This document shows, piece after piece, positions 23,856 through 32,807 of a DNA stretch of 64,000 nt (the stretch's first letter is position 1; every line of letters begins with the position of its first letter). Under the pieces are notes generated by a model, which saw nothing but the letters and a program-made list of their open reading frames with translations, was not told where the DNA came from and did not search any database. The DNA is from Longimicrobiales bacterium (GTDB taxonomy: Bacteria > Gemmatimonadota > Gemmatimonadetes > Longimicrobiales > Gaopeijiaceae), in NCBI GenBank assembly GCA_951828585.1, contig OX639991.1, positions 4,012,001-4,076,000 of the forward strand, given 5' to 3'. A program made the position numbers and the translations under genes.

Positions 23856-24824
23856 TCACGGACCCGCGAGCGCCTCCGAGATCTCATTCGGGGCCACCGT
23901 GGCCACGCCGACCTTCGCCACACCCAGCGCGGCGGCGTGGGCGGCCAGTCCCACCGCTTCGGACAGACCGGCGCCGGCCGACACGCACGCCGCCACCACC
24001 GCGCACACGGTGTCTCCTGCTCCGGACACGTCGAATACATCGCGCGCACGCGCCCGACTCCGCTCGATTCCGCCCGGTGAAGCGAGGACCATCCCCCCGG
24101 CCCCCAGTGTGAGCAGCAGATGCGCGCATCCCACGCGCTCCCGAGCGGCTTCCATCCAGCCGGAATCATGCGGGCGGGCGGGCTCTCCGAACGCGTTCTC
24201 GAGTTCGCTCCGATTGGGCTTGAAGACGGTGGCGCCCCGGTAAGCGAAGAAGTCGCGGCGCTTCGGATCGACGACGACGGGAATACCGTGCGCCGCCGCG
24301 GAGTCCAGCACCGACCGGATTACCGCGGGTGACATGACCCCCTTGTCGTAGTCGGCCACCACCAGCGCGCCGGCACCGCGCAGCCTGGCGGCGACCAGCC
24401 CGGTCACCTTGCCGGTCGCGTCCCCCGACACGGTGTCGCACTCCTCGCGGTCCACTCGAACCACTTGCTGCCCCCGGGCCAGAACCCGCGTCTTGACGGT
24501 GGTGGGCCTTTCTCCGTCCCCAATCAGATGGCAACCCGCACCCATCTCCTCCAGGACCGTTCCGATGCGCCGCCCCGCTCCGTCACGGCCGACGACGCCG
24601 ATCACGTCGCAGCGCGCGCCCAAGGCCCGAAGGTTGGCCGCGACGTTCCCCGCACCCCCCACCGCGTCCCACTCCTCTTCCACGCGCACCACCGGAACCG
24701 GCGCCTCGGGCGAGACGCGGTCCGTCGGACCAGCCACATAGCGGTCCAGCATCAGGTCGCCCAGGACCACGATCCGGTTCCGCGGAAAGCGATCGCACAG
24801 TTCGGCGAAGCGAGCTCGGTCCAT
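23856..24824 (-). CDS. hldE: D-glycero-beta-D-manno-heptose-7-phosphate kinase (HldE kinase domain type)
   Basis: A 322-residue ribokinase-family protein. N-terminal VLGDLMLDRYVAGPTDRVSP and VVRVEEEWDAVGGAGNVAAN match the heptose kinase (RfaE domain I). The C-terminal anion hole VFDVSGAGDTVCAVVAACV contains the GAGD catalytic aspartate. KPNRSELENAFGEPA and TLGAGGMVL are the usual kinase segments. It phosphorylates heptose-7-phosphate for LPS inner-core synthesis. The adenylyltransferase domain of bifunctional HldE is absent; a separate gene must supply it. It follows the BNR-type lipoprotein gene by 50 bases. Confidence 0.87.
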   Translation of the reverse strand: MDRARFAELCDRFPRNRIVVLGDLMLDRYVAGPTDRVSPEAPVPVVRVEEEWDAVGGAGNVAANLRALGARCDVIGVVGRDGAGRRIGTVLEEMGAGCHLIGDGERPTTVKTRVLARGQQVVRVDREECDTVSGDATGKVTGLVAARLRGAGALVVADYDKGVMSPAVIRSVLDSAAAHGIPVVVDPKRRDFFAYRGATVFKPNRSELENAFGEPARPHDSGWMEAARERVGCAHLLLTLGAGGMVLASPGGIERSRARARDVFDVSGAGDTVCAVVAACVSAGAGLSEAVGLAAHAAALGVAKVGVATVAPNEISEALAGP

Positions 24825-24874
24825 CTACCCGCGCGCTCCATGGGTGCCGCCCGCGTGGTCCCGGACTGCGAACT

Positions 24875-26092
24875 TCAAGACGGCGCCTCCCACCCGTCGA
24901 GCGCGAACACCGAGACGCGCACCCTGCCATCTCCCCGTGGATCGGTCCAGGCCAGCAGCAGCTTCCCTTCACCCAAGCGGGCGATCCTGGGGAAGCCCGA
25001 CGCACGGGCGCTCCCGGTGTCCGCCAGCCGGCGCACCTCCCCCATCACCCCGTCCGGCGTCACCCTGCGGCTCAGGATCGAGGCCGCCGTACCCGCGCCC
25101 TCCTCCTCGAGCCAGGCAACCAGCGCGGAGCCGTCGTCGAGGAGAACCACGTCGGCGCGTCCCAGCGGCCGTCCGGAGTCCAGCCGCACGGGGGACCCGA
25201 AGCTCGCGGCCGCGTCCCCGGAGAACGCCACCTTCACCTGCGCCTCTCCGTCCGGGGCGGTGAACCACGCGACCGCCACGAGTTCGTCCAGCGCTGCCGC
25301 GGCGGGTCCGTTGACGGGACAACCCCCGATCACCCAGCCGTCTTCGTGAATGGGGGAGCTTCCGGTCCAGCCGTCATGGAGGCGGCGCGTGACGTGGATG
25401 TCGCGCACCTCCCCCTCGGCCCGGTCGCGGAAGACGACCACGGGGGTGCCGGCCGCGACCACCGCGCTGGTCTGGCAACACTCGCACGCACGGGCGTCAA
25501 GGAGGTTCTCGGGACCCGCGCCGGCCGATCCCGCGGCCGCGCCGAACGGGAGGCTGCGCGCCCGCAGCGACATGGGGCCGTGCGGTTCGACCATCGCGCG
25601 TCCGTCGAGCCACGCGGCCCACGCCACGTCGCCGTCCGCAAACACGGAGACGAACCCGTGCTCGGTGGGGGTATCGTCCTCGTGCGGAGTCCAGGGCGGG
25701 GACCAGGTGGCGCCACCGTCTTCCGACCAGGCGAGGCGCACTCCGTAGTCGTAGGTCGCCGGTCCCCGCCTCCACAGCCAGTGGGCCACCAGCCGGTCTC
25801 CCACCGGCCGAATCGAAGGGAAATCGGCCCAGTTGACAAAGAACCCGTCCCCCTCGGCCACCGTGACCGGATCGGTCCACGACCCGTCGAAACGGGACGC
25901 CGCAAGCCGGTGTCCCCCCGGTACGGGTTCGAGCCAGCTCATCCACACGCCCGTCCCGTCGGGGGCCAGGAACGGCTGCCCGCTCCCCGGGGCCGTCGGC
26001 GCGGCGGGCGAATCCACGGGGGGCGGCGCGGGCGAACACGCCCACAGCGCCGAAAACAGGCCGCAAAGCAGGGCGATCCGGGGTGAACGCAC
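24875..26092 (-). CDS. BNR/sialidase-like propeller lipoprotein with cysteine motifs
   Basis: About 405 residues from GTG 26092, chosen because the signal LLCGLFSALWACSPAPPP with its lipobox then begins the protein; ATG 26143 would add 17 residues. The mature part is a sialidase-type beta-propeller with Asp-box units such as LAWSEDGGATWSPPWTPHED and VKVAFSGDAAASFG. It carries two notable cysteine clusters, DARACECCQTSAVVA and GWVIGGCPVNG, in the middle of the propeller. The classical sialidase catalytic arginine triad is not evident, so an enzymatic role is unproven. It is probably a surface or periplasmic lipoprotein. It is divergent from the metalloprotease gene. Confidence 0.72.
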   Translation of the reverse strand: MRSPRIALLCGLFSALWACSPAPPPVDSPAAPTAPGSGQPFLAPDGTGVWMSWLEPVPGGHRLAASRFDGSWTDPVTVAEGDGFFVNWADFPSIRPVGDRLVAHWLWRRGPATYDYGVRLAWSEDGGATWSPPWTPHEDDTPTEHGFVSVFADGDVAWAAWLDGRAMVEPHGPMSLRARSLPFGAAAGSAGAGPENLLDARACECCQTSAVVAAGTPVVVFRDRAEGEVRDIHVTRRLHDGWTGSSPIHEDGWVIGGCPVNGPAAAALDELVAVAWFTAPDGEAQVKVAFSGDAAASFGSPVRLDSGRPLGRADVVLLDDGSALVAWLEEEGAGTAASILSRRVTPDGVMGEVRRLADTGSARASGFPRIARLGEGKLLLAWTDPRGDGRVRVSVFALDGWEAPS

Positions 26093-26379
26093 GGAGTCTT
26101 CGCGGCGGTCGAGAAGCCTGCAGGCTAACGATGGTGTGGTCATTGGTGTCCTGATCGTGTATTGTCGATGTGGGAGATGCCGATCTGCATGATCCGCGGG
26201 TCCGTCCAGAGAGCGCGGTTACGGTCACGGCCCCGGGGGTGCCGATCGGCGGTAAGGATCTCCCGCGCGAACGTAGTGTATATGAATGGCAGTGGGTCAA
26301 GAGCTCCGCACCGCAACCGGCGCATGCCGCTGATTCGATTCGAGGCTCCCGGACGAAAACACGCGAACAAAGGTTAGCC

Positions 26380-29300
26380 ATGGCGTCACCAACACGCACC
26401 ATCACAAACCGGATTGCCCGCGCCGTTACGGGGGTGGGAACGCTCGCGCTCCTTCTCTCCGTGCCCCTGCCGGTCTCCGCCCAGTACTTCGGGCGCAACA
26501 AGGTCCAGTACGAGGACCGCGAGTTCTGGCAACTGCCGACGCAGAACTGGGTCATCTACTTCTACGCCGAGGAGTCCGAGGCGATCGAAGACATCGCCCG
26601 GATGGCGGAGAGGTGGTACGAACGCTTCTCGCGCACCTTCCAGCACGAGTTCGAGCGCAGGAAGCCCCTCATCATCTACGCGGACCACCCCGACTTCCAG
26701 CAGACCAACACGCTTTCGGGAGCGATCTCCCAGGGAACCGGCGGTGTCACCGAGTCCCTGAAGAACAGGGTGATCATGCCTCTCACCGCCGCCTACCGTG
26801 AAACCGACCGCATTCTCGGGCATGAACTGGTGCACGCCTTCCAGTTCAACATCGCCCAGGGCGCGACCGGCGGCGGCGCCATGCGGCTGTTCCAGCTGCC
26901 ACTGTGGGTGGTCGAGGGCATGGCGGAGTACCTGTCCATGGGCCGCGAGCATCCGCACTCGGCCATGTGGCTCCGGGATCACATCCTCAGGGACGAGAAG
27001 CCGACCCTGAAGGAGATCACCCGCAACCGCAAGTACTTCGCGTACCGGTTCGGGCAGGGGTTCATCTCCTACCTGGGAGGCACCTACGGGGACGATGCGG
27101 TGCAGAACTTCTTCCGCACGGCGCTGAACCGGGGGTGGGAGGGAGCGATCGAGTACGAGTTCGCCATGTCCCAGGACAGCATCTCGGCGCAGTGGTGGGA
27201 CGCGATCGAGGCCGAGTATCGTCCTCTCATGGCCGGCAAGACCGACCCGTACGAGACCGGCGACGTGCTCCTGTGCCTGGAGTGCGGCGCGGGCCGCACC
27301 AACGTGGCCCCTTCGCTGAGCCCGGACGGACGGTACATCGTCTTCCAGTCGGAGAAGGACCTGTTCTCCATGGACCTGTTCCTGGCGGATGTCGGTACAG
27401 GCCAGATCCTGCGTCCGCTGCGTCGCAACGAGACGGCGTACGTCGATGGCATCCGCTTCATCGACAGCAGCGGCTCGTGGTCCCCCGACAGCCGCAAGCT
27501 CGCCATCGTGATCTTCGCCGGAGGGAACAACCAGCTGGCCATCATGGACGTGCAGAGCGGCCGGCTCGAGGACCGGATAGAGATCGAGGGACTGGGGGCG
27601 CTGCAAAACCCGGCGTGGTCCCCGGACGGGAGCCGCATCGCCTTCACCGGTCTGAAGGGGGGAATCGCCGATCTCTACCTCTACGAGCTGGAAACCGGCG
27701 AGGTGCGGCAGCTGACCGACGACAAGCATGCCGACCTGCAGCCCGCCTGGTCGCCCGACGGGCGCGCGCTCGCCTTCGTTTCGGACCGAGGGCCGGACAC
27801 GAACTTCGAGGAACTTACCTTCGGCAACTACGTCCTCTCCTTCATCGACCTGGAAACACTCGCCGTCACGCCGATGACGGTCTTCCCCGGCGCCAAGCAC
27901 ATCAACCCGTCCTTCGACCAGACGGGCGAGGGGGTGTACTTCATCTCGGATCCCGACGGCTTCCCCGACATTTACCACATGCGACTGGCGGACGGCGAAA
28001 TGCGCCGGATCACAAGGGCCGCGACCGGAGTCAGCGGGATCACCGCCGCCTCGCCGGCGTTCTCATATTCGCCAAAGGCCGATCTTCTGGCCTTCTCCGT
28101 GTTTCATGAACGGGGCTACATCGTGAACACGGCCTACCCGAGCGACATGGCCACCCTGGTGGACGTCGTGGCAGACGGGAGCATCCATCCCGGACGCATG
28201 CTTCCTCCCGGGCTCCCCTCGGGCCGGAGCCGCGTGGCGGGTTACCTCGGCGACCAGTTTACAGGGCTCGTCGCCGATGACGTGTACACCGCCGACCAGG
28301 CCGAGCCGTACGATCCCGGGTTGCAACTCGACTTCATCGGCCAGCCATCGGTCGGAGCGGGCACCGATCCCTATGGCGGCTATGGCGTGGGAGGCGGCAC
28401 GTCCGCCTTCTTCAGCGACATGCTCGGCGACCGGTCCCTCGGGATGGTGCTGAGGGTAAACGGGGGCCTCCGGGACATCGGGGCCCAAGTCATGTACATG
28501 AACCAGAAGAGGCGCTGGAACTGGGGCATCGGCGTACAGCATGTACCCTATCTCTACCAGCGCGCCGGCTACGGCCGCAATTCGCTGGTCATCCAGAAGG
28601 ATCGTATTACGATCGATGCCTTGAACGGGCTGGTCGCCTACCCCCTCTCCGGGACCAGGCGGTTCGAATTGACCGCCGGGCTCACGCGATACTCCTACCA
28701 TCGCGAACAGGAAACACTGCACCTCGACCCGTACGGGCGGGTCTACGCCGTGGAGCGCAGGGATGTCCCCCTCAACCAGCCTCCGCTCAACCTGGCTTCA
28801 GCCTCGCTTGCCTTCGTCGGGGACAACTCCTACATGGCGTTTACGAGTCCCGTGCGCGGAGAACGGTTCAGACTCGCCATGGAGACCTCATACGGTACAC
28901 TCAACTTCCAGACCCTGACCGCCGACTACCGCCGCTATTTCAACAACGGCGGTCCGTTGACCTTCGCGGTGAGGGGGCTCCACCTGGGGCGCTACGGAGA
29001 TGTGAGGAATCTGTACCGGCACAACATCAACCGCTTTTACGTGGGTTACGAGTACTTCATGCGCGGCTATTCCTACTATTCGTTCGACCACGAGGTCGAA
29101 TGTTCGGAAGGCTGCCCGGAACTGAATCGGCTTCAGGGCCACCGGGTCGCGGTGATGAATGCGGAACTCCGCCTTCCCATTACCGGGATCGAGGACTTCG
29201 GACTGTTCAACTTCCCGTATCTGCCCAGCGAGCTCTCGCTGTTCGCCGACGCGGGCATGGCCTGGGACAGCGAGTATCCAGGGACCCTGAAGTGGTCACG

Positions 29301-29454
29301 AACCGATCCCGGGCGGATTCCGCTGGTGAGCACCGGGATCTCGGTGCGCGTCAACATTCTCGGGGCCCTGATCCTCGAAGGGTACTACGCCTATCCCTGG
29401 CAGCGTCCGAAACAGGGTTGGATCAGTGGGTTCAGTCTGATGCCGGGCTGGTAG
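26380..29454 (+). CDS. Exported metalloprotease-like / TolB-like propeller / outer-membrane barrel protein
   Basis: A 1024-residue protein from ATG 26380, with AAAGG six bases upstream. A signal peptide ends PLPVSAQ. Residues 45-250 are a gluzincin-type domain with HELVH at 148-152 and a downstream glutamate in WVVEGMAEYLS near 179. Residues 270-620 form a PD40/TolB-type propeller (LSPDGRYIVFQSEKDLFSMD, AWSPDGSRIAFTGL, AWSPDGRALAFVSD). The last 350 residues look like an outer-membrane beta-barrel of the surface-antigen type (LRVNGGLRDIGAQVMYMNQK, LILEGYYAYPWQRP, final W). All three parts in one chain suggest a protease tethered to the outer membrane; that role is inference. It is monocistronic, followed by a strong hairpin. 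Confidence 0.83.
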   Translation: MASPTRTITNRIARAVTGVGTLALLLSVPLPVSAQYFGRNKVQYEDREFWQLPTQNWVIYFYAEESEAIEDIARMAERWYERFSRTFQHEFERRKPLIIYADHPDFQQTNTLSGAISQGTGGVTESLKNRVIMPLTAAYRETDRILGHELVHAFQFNIAQGATGGGAMRLFQLPLWVVEGMAEYLSMGREHPHSAMWLRDHILRDEKPTLKEITRNRKYFAYRFGQGFISYLGGTYGDDAVQNFFRTALNRGWEGAIEYEFAMSQDSISAQWWDAIEAEYRPLMAGKTDPYETGDVLLCLECGAGRTNVAPSLSPDGRYIVFQSEKDLFSMDLFLADVGTGQILRPLRRNETAYVDGIRFIDSSGSWSPDSRKLAIVIFAGGNNQLAIMDVQSGRLEDRIEIEGLGALQNPAWSPDGSRIAFTGLKGGIADLYLYELETGEVRQLTDDKHADLQPAWSPDGRALAFVSDRGPDTNFEELTFGNYVLSFIDLETLAVTPMTVFPGAKHINPSFDQTGEGVYFISDPDGFPDIYHMRLADGEMRRITRAATGVSGITAASPAFSYSPKADLLAFSVFHERGYIVNTAYPSDMATLVDVVADGSIHPGRMLPPGLPSGRSRVAGYLGDQFTGLVADDVYTADQAEPYDPGLQLDFIGQPSVGAGTDPYGGYGVGGGTSAFFSDMLGDRSLGMVLRVNGGLRDIGAQVMYMNQKRRWNWGIGVQHVPYLYQRAGYGRNSLVIQKDRITIDALNGLVAYPLSGTRRFELTAGLTRYSYHREQETLHLDPYGRVYAVERRDVPLNQPPLNLASASLAFVGDNSYMAFTSPVRGERFRLAMETSYGTLNFQTLTADYRRYFNNGGPLTFAVRGLHLGRYGDVRNLYRHNINRFYVGYEYFMRGYSYYSFDHEVECSEGCPELNRLQGHRVAVMNAELRLPITGIEDFGLFNFPYLPSELSLFADAGMAWDSEYPGTLKWSRTDPGRIPLVSTGISVRVNILGALILEGYYAYPWQRPKQGWISGFSLMPGW

Positions 29455-29475
29455 CGGCCCGGTCGAAGCATTCCG

Positions 29476-29523
29476 CCGGGGGGTCGGCCGCCGACCATGG
29501 AGGTCGCGCGGCCGACCCCCCGG
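29476..29523. terminator. Strong inverted repeat between convergent genes
   Basis: A perfect 15-base inverted repeat (CCGGGGGGTCGGCCG at 29476-29490 and its complement at 29509-29523) with an 18-base loop sits between the stops of the protease gene and mlaD. On the plus strand it is followed by TGCCTTT. It is probably a bidirectional terminator. Confidence 0.75.
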
Positions 29524-29531
29524 TGCCTTTG

Positions 29532-30476
29532 CTAGAAGACCTCGATCTTGAGATACCGGCCGGGGTTTGCTTTGATGTCCTCCAGCAGTTCCCTCATGGT
29601 CCGGACCGTCGCTTCCAGTTCTTCGTACAGCGAGTCGTCGGTGGAGAGCCTGCCCAGAGTGCCCTCGCCACGTTCCAGACGGCCCAGAATGGTGTTGAGC
29701 GAAGCAACCGTCTTCGCCATTTCGCCGGAGGTACGGTCGAGGCCGGCGAGCGCGGCGGAGGCGGAGGCGAGCGTAGCCTTCAATTCGTCAGCCTCGGTAA
29801 TGCCCTCCACGTTCGCGGCCGACCGTTGCAGGCTCTGCATGAAGGTGCGGATTTCCCCCGCCTGACCCTCGGTGAGTGCGGACAGATCGCTCACCACGTC
29901 GCGCAGGTGCGCCACCGCCTCCCCCGCCGCCGCCACCGAGGAGTCGTTGAGCAGGGCGCGTATCTGCCCGAGGATGTCCTCGGCGTCAACGGCCATGCCA
30001 CCGGCCGACGCAAGCAGATCCGGGGATGTCTCGCCCGGAAGCATCCCCATCGGCTCGACGAATCCCTCGCCCTGGCCCGGCACGATCGAGACGATCATGC
30101 CCCCCAGAATACCCTCGGAGTACATTTCGGCGCGCGAACCGTTCGGGATCCTCCATTCGCCATCGATCTCGAGGGTGATCAGCACACCCTCTTCGTCGAG
30201 CGCCGATCGCTGTACCCTGCCGATGTTGATTCCCCTGATGCGCACGGGATCGCCGTTGCGCACACCCTGCGCATTGTCCACATGGGTCAGAACGTTGTAG
30301 CGGCCCCGGAATGTCCCCGGGTCGGTCATCAAGAAGAGAAAGGTGAAGAACCCCGCGATCCCGAGGATCACGAAGATACCCACCCGAAACTCCCGCAGCT
30401 TCGCGGTGGGCGGCACGGCACGCAGGATTTCCTCGTCCGATAGGCGCCGCCTGCGGGACTGTTCGCTGTTGTTCAT
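29532..30476 (-). CDS. mlaD: MlaD-like MCE-domain substrate-binding protein
   Basis: A 314-residue protein. A single N-terminal membrane helix (VGIFVILGIAGFFTFLFLMT, about 33-52) is followed by the MCE domain: NVLTHVDNAQGVRNGDPVRI, GINIGRVQRSALDEE and GSRAEMYSEGILGGMIVSIV. A long helical tail (residues 165-300) has coiled-coil character. MCE proteins bridge the periplasm and pass phospholipids between membranes. The gene overlaps mlaF by four bases and is the last of the operon mlaE-mlaF-mlaD. It is longer than E. coli MlaD because of the helical tail. Confidence 0.9.
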   Translation of the reverse strand: MNNSEQSRRRRLSDEEILRAVPPTAKLREFRVGIFVILGIAGFFTFLFLMTDPGTFRGRYNVLTHVDNAQGVRNGDPVRIRGINIGRVQRSALDEEGVLITLEIDGEWRIPNGSRAEMYSEGILGGMIVSIVPGQGEGFVEPMGMLPGETSPDLLASAGGMAVDAEDILGQIRALLNDSSVAAAGEAVAHLRDVVSDLSALTEGQAGEIRTFMQSLQRSAANVEGITEADELKATLASASAALAGLDRTSGEMAKTVASLNTILGRLERGEGTLGRLSTDDSLYEELEATVRTMRELLEDIKANPGRYLKIEVF

Positions 30477-31255
30477 GTCATCTCCACGACTTCAAGGGCG
30501 GCCTCGGCGGCCGCTCGATCGACAAATGCCCTGACCACCGGATCGGTGCAGACCCGGAACTCATCCGGGGTGCCGCAGAACCGGATGCGTCCCCCTTCCA
30601 GCATGGCCACCCGGTCGCACATCCACAGCGCGCCCTCCACGTCGTGGGTCACGAGTATGGAGGTGACCCTGAGCTCGCCCGAGAGGCGCTTGATCAAGCG
30701 CTCCACGGCCGCCGTGTTGACCGGGTCGAGACCCGTAGTGGGTTCGTCCCAGAGGAGGATGCCGGGCTGGCCGACAATCGCGCGGGCGATGCCCACCCGC
30801 TTCTTCATGCCTCCCGACAACTCGGACGGGAGCAGCCGCAGCACGTCGCGCGGCTCAAGGTTCACCAGCTCGAGCGCCTCCCAAACCGCGCGCGCCGCCC
30901 GTTTGGCACCGATGCGCCGAATCCGGCTCTCGGGAAGCCCCATCTCCACGTTGCGGTACACGTTCATCGAGTCGAAGAGGGCTGCATGCTGAAAGACGTA
31001 CCCCACCTGCTTGCGGATGTTCTCCACGTTTTCCCTGCCGCCAAAGAAGACGGACACTCCGTTGACCTCCACGTCTCCCCGGTCGGGGACGATGAGACCG
31101 ATCGTCGTCTTGAGCAGCACGCTCTTGCCGGTGCCCGACGGTCCGAAGAGGGCGAACATCTCGCCTTCGTGAATGTCCAGGTCGACACCCGACAGCACAG
31201 GGTGGCTGAACGCCTTCCAGGTATTGCGGTAGCGGATGACGGGATCGGGGCTCAT
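30473..31255 (-). CDS. mlaF: MlaF-like ABC transporter ATPase
   Basis: A 260-residue ABC ATPase with all motifs: Walker A FGPSGTGKSVLLKTTIGLIV near residue 34, Q-loop GYVFQHAALFDS, signature LSGGMKKRVGIARAI near 145, Walker B GILLWDEPTTGLDPV, and switch histidine VTHDVEGA. The LSGGMKKRV signature is typical of the MlaF/Mkl group. It powers phospholipid transport through MlaE. It lies between mlaE (nine bases upstream) and mlaD (four-base overlap). Confidence 0.93.
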   Translation of the reverse strand: MSPDPVIRYRNTWKAFSHPVLSGVDLDIHEGEMFALFGPSGTGKSVLLKTTIGLIVPDRGDVEVNGVSVFFGGRENVENIRKQVGYVFQHAALFDSMNVYRNVEMGLPESRIRRIGAKRAARAVWEALELVNLEPRDVLRLLPSELSGGMKKRVGIARAIVGQPGILLWDEPTTGLDPVNTAAVERLIKRLSGELRVTSILVTHDVEGALWMCDRVAMLEGGRIRFCGTPDEFRVCTDPVVRAFVDRAAAEAALEVVEMT

Positions 31256-31264
31256 GGGGGACCG

Positions 31265-32056
31265 CTACCCGAGGAAGAGCGACGGGAACATGGCGTCCAC
31301 GATGAACACGGTGAGCGTCTGAAACATCACCGACGCCGTCGTGGTGCTTCCGACCCCCTCGGCGCCGCCCCGCGTCCGCAGCCCCATGTGAATCGCGATG
31401 ATCGGAATCGCGAAGCCGAAGGCGAGCGACTTCAGCAGCGAGTAGAGCAGATCCCACGAGAACCAGAAGAGGCGGGCACCGAAGAGGAAGGTCTCGAAGG
31501 AGAGCCCCAGGGAGAGCTGGGCCGACACCATCCCGGAGAAGAGGCCCACGATGTTGGCGATGCCCACCAGGAGCGGCATGACCAGCACACCGGCCAGGAT
31601 GCGCGGCGCCCCGAGCACGATCAGCGGGTCCCTCCCGAGGGAACGGTAGGCGTCGATCTGCTCGGAGACCATCATGGTGCCGAGTTCGGCGGTGATGCGG
31701 GCCCCCACCCTGCCCACGAGGACGACGGCCGTCAGCACCGGCGCGAGTTCGAGCGCGAGACTCTTGGTGGTGACGCTCCCCAGCACGTACAGGGGCACGG
31801 TCGCGGTGATCTGGTAGCCACCCTGCTGTGACGTCACGATCCCGGAGAGGATGGCGGTGACCATCACGATCGGGATGCTCTGCACCCCCATGACGTAGAG
31901 TTGGTTGACGAAGTCCCTGAAGGGAACCCGCATCTGGAAGGTCGCCCGGACGGTGGCCCAGACCAGCAGGCCCAGCTGCCCGCCGTGCTCCGCCCAGAGT
32001 CCCCACCATCGCCCAACCGCCCTGACGGGACGCTCGTGGAGGGCGGTTCCCGTCAC
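31265..32056 (-). CDS. mlaE: MlaE-like ABC transporter permease
   Basis: About 263 residues from GTG 32056, which forms a GTGA overlap with the upstream outer-membrane protein gene. The MlaE/DUF140 hallmarks are present: FRDFVNQLYVMGVQSIPIVM, LALELAPVLTAVVLVGRVGA, then AELGTMMVSEQIDAYRSLGR and PRILAGVLVMPLLVGIAN. The family forms the inner-membrane channel of the Mla lipid transporter. A longer open frame upstream is the shadow of the preceding gene and was trimmed. The C-terminus ends in a helix (VMFQTLTVFIVDAMFPSLFL). Confidence 0.92.
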   Translation of the reverse strand: MTGTALHERPVRAVGRWWGLWAEHGGQLGLLVWATVRATFQMRVPFRDFVNQLYVMGVQSIPIVMVTAILSGIVTSQQGGYQITATVPLYVLGSVTTKSLALELAPVLTAVVLVGRVGARITAELGTMMVSEQIDAYRSLGRDPLIVLGAPRILAGVLVMPLLVGIANIVGLFSGMVSAQLSLGLSFETFLFGARLFWFSWDLLYSLLKSLAFGFAIPIIAIHMGLRTRGGAEGVGSTTTASVMFQTLTVFIVDAMFPSLFLG

Positions 32057-32622
32057 CTGGTCCTGCGGCCGGATGTTCCGGAGCCGGCGCGACGATCGTT
32101 GGGGCCCAGAAGGATGCCCAGCACAACCGTCTGGCTGTTCAGGATGCCCTCGCCCAACTCGTTGCGGAGCTCGAAAAAGGGCGTGATAAACCCCTTCAGC
32201 GGGTACCTCACTCCCGCGATCAGGGACCAGATCCAGTCGTCCTGGACCGTCGGCAGATCCGTTGCCTCGGGGTTCTCGAATCGAGAGAAGGACAAGCCCA
32301 TACCGAGATGCCCGATTCCGGAATAGAAGCCGACCTGTCCGCCGGCCTCCCAATAGGTGCACTCGCCGCATTCCGGAAAGACACGGTCGTAGGTGCCGCC
32401 GACCACCAATTCCTCGACGAGGAAATCGAGATCGAACTCAACGCGGCCACCGTACCCGGTGCTCCCGTCGATGAGCTCGTTCAGGTAGAGTACATGTCCG
32501 CCGGCGCGCGCCTGGGCCGCAGCTTGCGGAGCCGGGATCACGGAGGCCGCGATGAGCGTCGCGACCAGGGCGGCCGGACGAAAAACCCGGCGCGGGCCGG
32601 CTCCGTCCGCAGTTGTCATCAT
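32053..32622 (-). CDS. Exported outer-membrane-type beta protein
   Basis: A 189-residue protein from ATG 32622 or 32619. A signal peptide (ALVATLIAASVIPAPQAAAQ) is followed by alternating amphipathic strands (YGGRVEFDLDFLVEELVVGG, VGFYSGIGHLGMGLSFSRFE, WSLIAGVRYPLKGFITPFFE), the look of a small eight-stranded barrel. It includes a CxxC (FPECGECTYWE). The end is basic rather than aromatic. I do not recognise a family. It is the first gene of the mla operon by overlap, so a role near Mla is possible but unproven. Confidence 0.65.
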   Translation of the reverse strand: MMTTADGAGPRRVFRPAALVATLIAASVIPAPQAAAQARAGGHVLYLNELIDGSTGYGGRVEFDLDFLVEELVVGGTYDRVFPECGECTYWEAGGQVGFYSGIGHLGMGLSFSRFENPEATDLPTVQDDWIWSLIAGVRYPLKGFITPFFELRNELGEGILNSQTVVLGILLGPNDRRAGSGTSGRRTR

Positions 32623-32807
32623 GAAGTACGATCGAGCCACAACACCCTCCCCAGGTTGATTCGGTGATATCGGCGGCCACAGCTTGTAGGGGGACGGACC
32701 GGGCTTGCGGGGCCCCCGGCCCGGCCGGCACCGGCGAAGCGCATGAAACCACCGGAGGCGAACGTGGTACAATTCATTGGACAGCCCGTTTCATCGTCGT
32801 GAGGCAT

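Noticed and set aside
24875-26092. Active sialidase
   Set aside because: Asp-box-like blades are visible, but the arginine triad and catalytic Tyr/Glu pair are not identifiable.
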